Source: Streptomyces sp. NBC_01454 (GTDB lineage: Bacteria > Actinomycetota > Actinomycetes > Streptomycetales > Streptomycetaceae). Taken from it: 64,000 bases of DNA. The notes beneath the pieces are model-generated. The model made no database searches. It saw nothing but the letters and a program-made list of their open reading frames with translations, and was not told the DNA's origin. Numbering within the stretch: the first letter of the stretch is position 1; each line of letters starts with the position of its first letter. Positions 58,092 to 64,000 of the stretch are shown piece after piece. The DNA lies in the NCBI RefSeq assembly GCF_036227565.1, contig NZ_CP109460.1, positions 2,542,001-2,606,000 of the forward strand, read 5' to 3'. The position numbers and the translations under genes are program-made.

Positions 58092-58538
58092 TCACGCCAC
58101 ATTCACCCGCTGCCCGGGCGGTGCCGCCTCCAGCCAGGCGAGGAAGCCGGTGAGCGCGTCCTCGCTCATCGCCAGTTCCAGGCGGGTGCCGCGGTGCCCG
58201 CAGGCCAGCACGATCGAGTCGGAGAGCAGCGCCAGCTCCTCCTCGCCCTGGGGGGTGCGGCGCTCCAGGACCTCGATGGCGGAGCGCTCCAGCACCCGGC
58301 GTGGCCGGGGCGCGTAGGAGAACACCCGGAACCACTCGATCCGGTCGCCGTTGTAGCGCGCCACACCGTAGATCCAGCCCTTGCCGCCGGACTCTTTCTC
58401 CGGCACGTTCCAGCGCAGGCTGCAGTCGAAGGTGCCGCCGGATCGCTGGATGAGCCGCCGCCGCAGTCCGAAGACGAACAGCCCCAGCAGCACCAGGACC
58501 ACCACGACCGCGCCGCTCACAAGCAGAGCGAGGACCAT
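58092..58538 (-). CDS. DUF2550 membrane-anchored protein
   Basis: A 148-residue protein with one N-terminal membrane helix (about 3-25, LALLVSGAVVVVLVLLGLFV) and a cytoplasmic domain (about 30-148) with strand-rich sequence (GGTFDCSLRWN, KGWIYGVARYNGDRIEWFRV). This is the DUF2550 family, found next to the ATP synthase operon in actinobacteria. Function unknown. It follows the atp genes on the same strand, beyond a terminator. Confidence 0.9.
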   Translation of the reverse strand: MVLALLVSGAVVVVLVLLGLFVFGLRRRLIQRSGGTFDCSLRWNVPEKESGGKGWIYGVARYNGDRIEWFRVFSYAPRPRRVLERSAIEVLERRTPQGEEELALLSDSIVLACGHRGTRLELAMSEDALTGFLAWLEAAPPGQRVNVA

Positions 58539-58611
58539 CTCGACCGACCTCCTCGCCTCGGTGGGGGTGCCCCCGGACGGAGCCCGGGAGCAGGGAAACG
58601 CACCTGCATTG

Positions 58612-58660
58612 CCTCAGCCGCGGGCCGCTCCGGAGTGTTCCGGGCAGCCCGCGGCTGAGG
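58612..58660. terminator. Terminator at the end of the ATP synthase operon
   Basis: CCTCAGCCGCGGGC (58612-58625) pairs perfectly with GCCCGCGGCTGAGG (58647-58660), with a further partly paired loop. It lies 24 bases beyond the atpC stop. Confidence 0.75.
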
Positions 58661-58683
58661 ATCGATCTCGTCGGTGCCGGGGC

Positions 58684-59067
58684 TCAGTGAACGCCCGTCA
58701 CCGCACGCAGCCGGGAATCGGCGCGGCGCTCGGCGGCCGCGTCGGCCTCCGACTTCGCTCGCTCCAGGGCCCGCTCCGCGCGCTGGACATCGATCTCGTC
58801 AGACAGTTCCGCGATCTCCGCGAGCAGAGACAGCTTGTTGTCGGCGAACGAGATGAAACCGCCGTGCACCGCGGCGACGACGGTGCCGTCCCCGCTCTCA
58901 CCGGTCGTACGAATCGTCACCGGGCCCGACTGCAGCACGCCCAGCAGCGGCTGGTGTCCGGGCATGACGCCGATGTCGCCCGACGAGGTGCGCGCGACGA
59001 CCAGGCTGGCCTTGCCCGACCAGACCTTGCGGTCCGCGGCGACCAACTCGACGTGCAGCTCAGCCAC
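58684..59067 (-). CDS. atpC: ATP synthase F1 epsilon subunit
   Basis: A 127-residue subunit of the rotor stalk, which also regulates ATP hydrolysis. GTG 59067 (VAELHVELVAADRKVWSGKA) with GAGGAG six bases upstream is preferred to the ATG seven codons earlier. The N-terminal beta-sandwich (about 1-85, with GDIGVMPGHQPLLGVLQSGP) and the two-helix C-terminal hairpin (AERALERAKSEADAAAERRA) are complete. Last gene of the operon. Confidence 0.96.
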   Translation of the reverse strand: MAELHVELVAADRKVWSGKASLVVARTSSGDIGVMPGHQPLLGVLQSGPVTIRTTGESGDGTVVAAVHGGFISFADNKLSLLAEIAELSDEIDVQRAERALERAKSEADAAAERRADSRLRAVTGVH

Positions 59068-59135
59068 GATGGCTCCTCGGGTCTCCACCTGCCTGGTGCG
59101 GCAGGTGTTGGGTCAAATACTAGTGGTCGTGCACA

Positions 59136-59161
59136 CCGGGGGCGGCCAGGGCCGCCCCCGG
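59136..59161. other. GC-rich hairpin between atpD and atpC
   Basis: CCGGGGGCGGCC and GGCCGCCCCCGG form a 12-bp inverted repeat with almost no loop in the 108-base gap between two genes of one operon. It may reduce read-through into atpC or protect the upstream message. No T-run follows. Confidence 0.5.
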
Positions 59162-59175
59162 GGCCGATACCGGGG

Positions 59176-61544
<2,369 letters not shown>

Positions 61545-61564
61545 GGATCAGGTCCCTTCCGTCG

Positions 61565-63157
61565 TCACTTGCTGGTGCCGGCCGGGGCGTCCTCGCCGAG
61601 CAGCTTGCCGTCCGAGGTCTCGAACTGCTGCTTGAAGCCGTCGACGGCCTCGGCGATCGCACCGATGGTGTCGTCGGACATCTTGCCGCCCTCGCGGATG
61701 CTGGTCAGCAGGTCCTTCTTCTCCCGGTGCAGGTGGTCGAGGAGCTCCCGCTCGAAGCGGCGGATGTCCTCGACCGGGACGTCGTCCATCTTGCCGTTGG
61801 TGCCGGCCCAGACGGAGATGACCTGGTCCTCGGTGGGGTACGGGGCGTACTGAGCCTGCTTGAGCAGCTCGGTCATACGCTTACCGCGCTCCAGCTGCGC
61901 CTTGGAGGCCGCGTCCAGGTCGGAACCGAAGGCGGCGAAGGCCTCCAGCTCGCGGTACTGGGCGAGGTCCACGCGGAGCCGGCCGGAGACCTGCTTCATG
62001 GCCTTGTGCTGGGCCGAGCCACCGACGCGGGAGACGGAGATACCCACGTTCAGCGCCGGGCGCTGGCCCGCGTTGAAGAGGTCCGACTCCAGGAAGCACT
62101 GGCCGTCGGTGATGGAGATGACGTTGGTCGGGATGAACGCCGACACGTCGTTCGCCTTGGTCTCGACGATCGGCAGACCGGTCATCGAACCGGAACCCAT
62201 CTCGTCGGAGAGCTTGGCGCAGCGCTCCAGCAGACGCGAGTGCAGGTAGAAGACGTCGCCCGGGTAGGCCTCACGGCCCGGCGGACGGCGCAGCAGCAGG
62301 GACACGGCGCGGTAGGCGTCGGCCTGCTTCGAGAGGTCGTCGAAGATGATCAGGACGTGCTTGCCCTGGTACATCCAGTGCTGGCCGATGGCCGAGCCGG
62401 TGTAGGGCGCCAGGTACTTGAAGCCCGCCGGGTCGGACGCCGGGGCGGCGACGATGGTGGTGTACTCCAGGGCGCCGGCCTCCTCCAGCGCACCGCGCAC
62501 GGACGCGATGGTGGAGCCCTTCTGGCCGATGGCGACGTAGATGCAGCGGACCTGCTTCTTCGGGTCGCCCGAGCGCCAGTTGTCGCGCTGGTTGATGATC
62601 GTGTCGACGGCCAGGGCGGTCTTGCCGGTCTGGCGGTCGCCGATGATCAGCTGACGCTGGCCACGGCCGATCGGCACCATCGAGTCGACGGCCTTGTAGC
62701 CGGTCTCCATCGGCTCGTGGACCGACTTACGGACCATGACGCCCGGAGCCTGCAGCTCCAGGGCGCGGCGGCCCTCGGACTCGATCTCGCCGAGGCCGTC
62801 GATCGGGTTGCCCAGCGGGTCGACGACGCGGCCGAGGTAGCCCTCGCCCACGGCGACCGAGAGCACCTCACCGGTGCGCTGCACCGGCTGGCCCTGCTCG
62901 ATGCCGCTGAACTCACCGAGGATGACCGCACCGATCTCGCGCTCTTCCAGGTTCAGCGCAAGACCGAGGGTGCCGTCCTCGAACTTCAGCAGTTCGTTCG
63001 CCATCGCCGAGGGAAGGCCCTCGACATGCGCGATGCCGTCTCCGGCATCACTGACCGTGCCGACCTCCTCGCGCGAGGCCGCGTCCGGCTTGTACGCCTG
63101 GACGAAGTTCTCCAGCGCGTCCCGGATCTCCTCCGGCCGGATCGTGAGCTCCGCCAT
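61565..63157 (-). CDS. atpA: ATP synthase F1 alpha subunit
   Basis: The 530-residue non-catalytic nucleotide-binding subunit. P-loop is [13 protein letters not shown] at about residues 170-182; the arginine-finger region is in [20 protein letters not shown]. The N-terminal beta-barrel starts [23 protein letters not shown] 63157 with AGGAGAGCAGGG upstream. A 214-base gap to atpH is unusually wide for this operon. Confidence 0.98.
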   Translation of the reverse strand: MAELTIRPEEIRDALENFVQAYKPDAASREEVGTVSDAGDGIAHVEGLPSAMANELLKFEDGTLGLALNLEEREIGAVILGEFSGIEQGQPVQRTGEVLSVAVGEGYLGRVVDPLGNPIDGLGEIESEGRRALELQAPGVMVRKSVHEPMETGYKAVDSMVPIGRGQRQLIIGDRQTGKTALAVDTIINQRDNWRSGDPKKQVRCIYVAIGQKGSTIASVRGALEEAGALEYTTIVAAPASDPAGFKYLAPYTGSAIGQHWMYQGKHVLIIFDDLSKQADAYRAVSLLLRRPPGREAYPGDVFYLHSRLLERCAKLSDEMGSGSMTGLPIVETKANDVSAFIPTNVISITDGQCFLESDLFNAGQRPALNVGISVSRVGGSAQHKAMKQVSGRLRVDLAQYRELEAFAAFGSDLDAASKAQLERGKRMTELLKQAQYAPYPTEDQVISVWAGTNGKMDDVPVEDIRRFERELLDHLHREKKDLLTSIREGGKMSDDTIGAIAEAVDGFKQQFETSDGKLLGEDAPAGTSK

Positions 63158-63371
63158 CTGGGTTCCCTGCTCTCCTTGTTGGGCCCGAAGTTACTTGCGG
63201 GTGTCTGGGGGGCTGTCCCCCAGGGGGTTTCCGCTTACGGCCCAACTCGGGCCGCCGTCATGCTTGTGCTGGTCCCCGGGGCCTGTTCCGGACCGCAGCC
63301 GGACCTCTCGGTCCGGCCGGCTGGTCCGGCGCCTGGCCGCCGGTTGTGCAGCTCTTGAGTTGGTGGCTGGG
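63158..63371. other. 214-base gap between atpH and atpA with two hairpins
   Basis: In the operon direction it contains CGGCCCgagttGGGCCG (63238-63254) and CTGGGGG-N5-CCCCCAG (63205-63223). It carries no gene. The second hairpin looks like a common Streptomyces spacer repeat. The gap could hold an internal promoter or a processing site. Confidence 0.5.
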
Positions 63372-64000
63372 TCAGCCGGCCATCCGCCGGGCCGCCTCGT
63401 CGAGGCGGTCCGCGATGGTCCCGTTGATGACCTCGTCGCCGATCCGCACCTGGACCCCGCCGAGGACCTCGGGGTCCACGTCGAGGTTCAGATGGATCTG
63501 CCGTCCGTACAGCTGCGTCAGGGAAGCGCCCAGGCGCTGCCGCTGCCCTTCGCTGAGGGGCACCGCGGAGGTGACCACCGCGACCATCCGGTCCCGGCGG
63601 CTCGCCGCCAGCTTGGAGAGGGCGTCGAGCCCCGCCTCCAGGTTACGACCCCGCGGCTGTGCGACAAGACGGATCACCACTCGCTCGGTGACCGGGTTGC
63701 CCCGGCCGCCCAGCAGCGTGTGCAGCAGGTCCGTCTTGGCCGCGACCGTCGCGTTCCGGTCGGTCAGCGCACGACGCAGCTCGGGGTTCGAGCTCACGAT
63801 CCGGCCGAACCGGAAGAGCTCGTCCTCGACGTCGTCGAGCTGACCGGCCCGCTGCGCGGCGACGAGGTCGGCGCTGTAGGCCAGCTCCTCGAGCGCGTCC
63901 GTCAGGTCACGCGAGCGCGACCACCGGGAGCGGACCATGCCGGTCACCAGGTCGGCGGCCGGACCGCCGACCCGGCTGCCGAGCAGCCGTCCGGCCAGTT
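63372..64000 (-). CDS. atpH: ATP synthase F1 delta subunit, C-terminal part
   Basis: The peripheral-stalk subunit that ties F1 to the b subunits. At least 209 residues are visible and the frame runs off the window at 64000, so the start is outside; Streptomyces proteins have about 270. The end VDPEVLGGVQVRIGDEVING and TIADRLDEAARRM is the OSCP/delta signature. Precedes atpA in the operon. Confidence 0.95.
   Translation of the reverse strand, partial: LAGRLLGSRVGGPAADLVTGMVRSRWSRSRDLTDALEELAYSADLVAAQRAGQLDDVEDELFRFGRIVSSNPELRRALTDRNATVAAKTDLLHTLLGGRGNPVTERVVIRLVAQPRGRNLEAGLDALSKLAASRRDRMVAVVTSAVPLSEGQRQRLGASLTQLYGRQIHLNLDVDPEVLGGVQVRIGDEVINGTIADRLDEAARRMAG

Noticed and set aside
63205..63254. 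Rho-independent terminator between atpH and atpA
   Set aside because: No T-run follows in the operon direction, and ending transcription here would silence the F1 catalytic genes; kept only as hairpins of unknown role.

Overview
The window is high-GC actinobacterial chromosome and is almost certainly Streptomyces. Codon third positions are nearly all G or C, GTG starts are common, ATGA/GTGA start-stop overlaps are frequent, and the gene order is one I know from Streptomyces: pfkA / pta-ackA-pyk, icmA, meaB-thiolase-mce, scy-filP, nucS, and the ATP synthase operon. It reads as core rather than accessory chromosome. I see no rRNA, tRNA, CRISPR array, prophage or insertion sequence.

Layout. 1-4.8 kb: the end of a sugar ABC permease, a two-HTH regulator and an FtsX/MacB-type ABC exporter. 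4.9-11 kb: a central-metabolism block with phosphofructokinase divergent from phosphate acetyltransferase, acetate kinase and pyruvate kinase. 11-13.7 kb: three co-directional envelope/secreted genes (DUF6230-like, DUF6114-like, and a beta-rich secreted protein). 14.3-20.7 kb: a thioredoxin-TPR protein, a TetR regulator, and a MurG paralogue coupled to a LegB-like sugar-nucleotide dehydratase, divergent from a two-component system. 21.4-24.2 kb: isobutyryl-CoA mutase large subunit, a DUF3817 protein and a MarR regulator. 24.2-27.4 kb: an MFS transporter divergent from an ArsR regulator, then a thiamine-binding protein and a second DUF3817 protein. 27.6-30.3 kb: three overlapping AIM24 genes and a MarR regulator. 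30.3-33.3 kb: a histidine kinase/response regulator pair divergent from a PepSY protein. 33.4-36.3 kb: MeaB, a thiolase and methylmalonyl-CoA epimerase. 36.5-41.8 kb: the polar-growth coiled-coil proteins Scy and FilP. 41.9-46.5 kb: two ABC-2 transporter pairs. 46.6-49.6 kb: small conserved proteins, a luciferase-like oxidoreductase and NucS. 49.7-55.8 kb: a P-loop membrane protein, a STAS protein, 3-hydroxybutyryl-CoA dehydrogenase, cobalamin adenosyltransferase and a membrane protein. 56-58.5 kb: a NarL-type two-component system and DUF2550. 58.7-64 kb: atpC-D-G-A and part of atpH, all on the minus strand.

How the genes fit together. Three themes recur. First, carbon overflow: glycolysis enzymes sit beside the Pta-AckA acetyl-phosphate pathway. 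Second, coenzyme B12-dependent acyl-CoA chemistry: IcmA, MeaB, epimerase, PduO-type adenosyltransferase, thiolase and 3-hydroxybutyryl-CoA dehydrogenase are spread over 35 kb and together connect valine/butyrate and propionate units with acetyl-CoA. Third, the cell envelope and hyphal tip: Scy/FilP, the MurG paralogue, several ABC exporters and three two-component systems.

The least-explained material is the MurG2-LegB operon with its neighbouring kinase/regulator and an 11-bp-phased direct repeat, the DUF6230/DUF6114/secreted trio, the AIM24 triplet, and the P-loop protein with a substituted Walker A lysine and a long extracellular Pro/Thr/Ser tail. Several well-formed candidate operators (before icmA, between MFS and ArsR, before the PepSY gene, before the luciferase-like gene) are listed as regulatory features. 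Two short stretches look like decayed genes.
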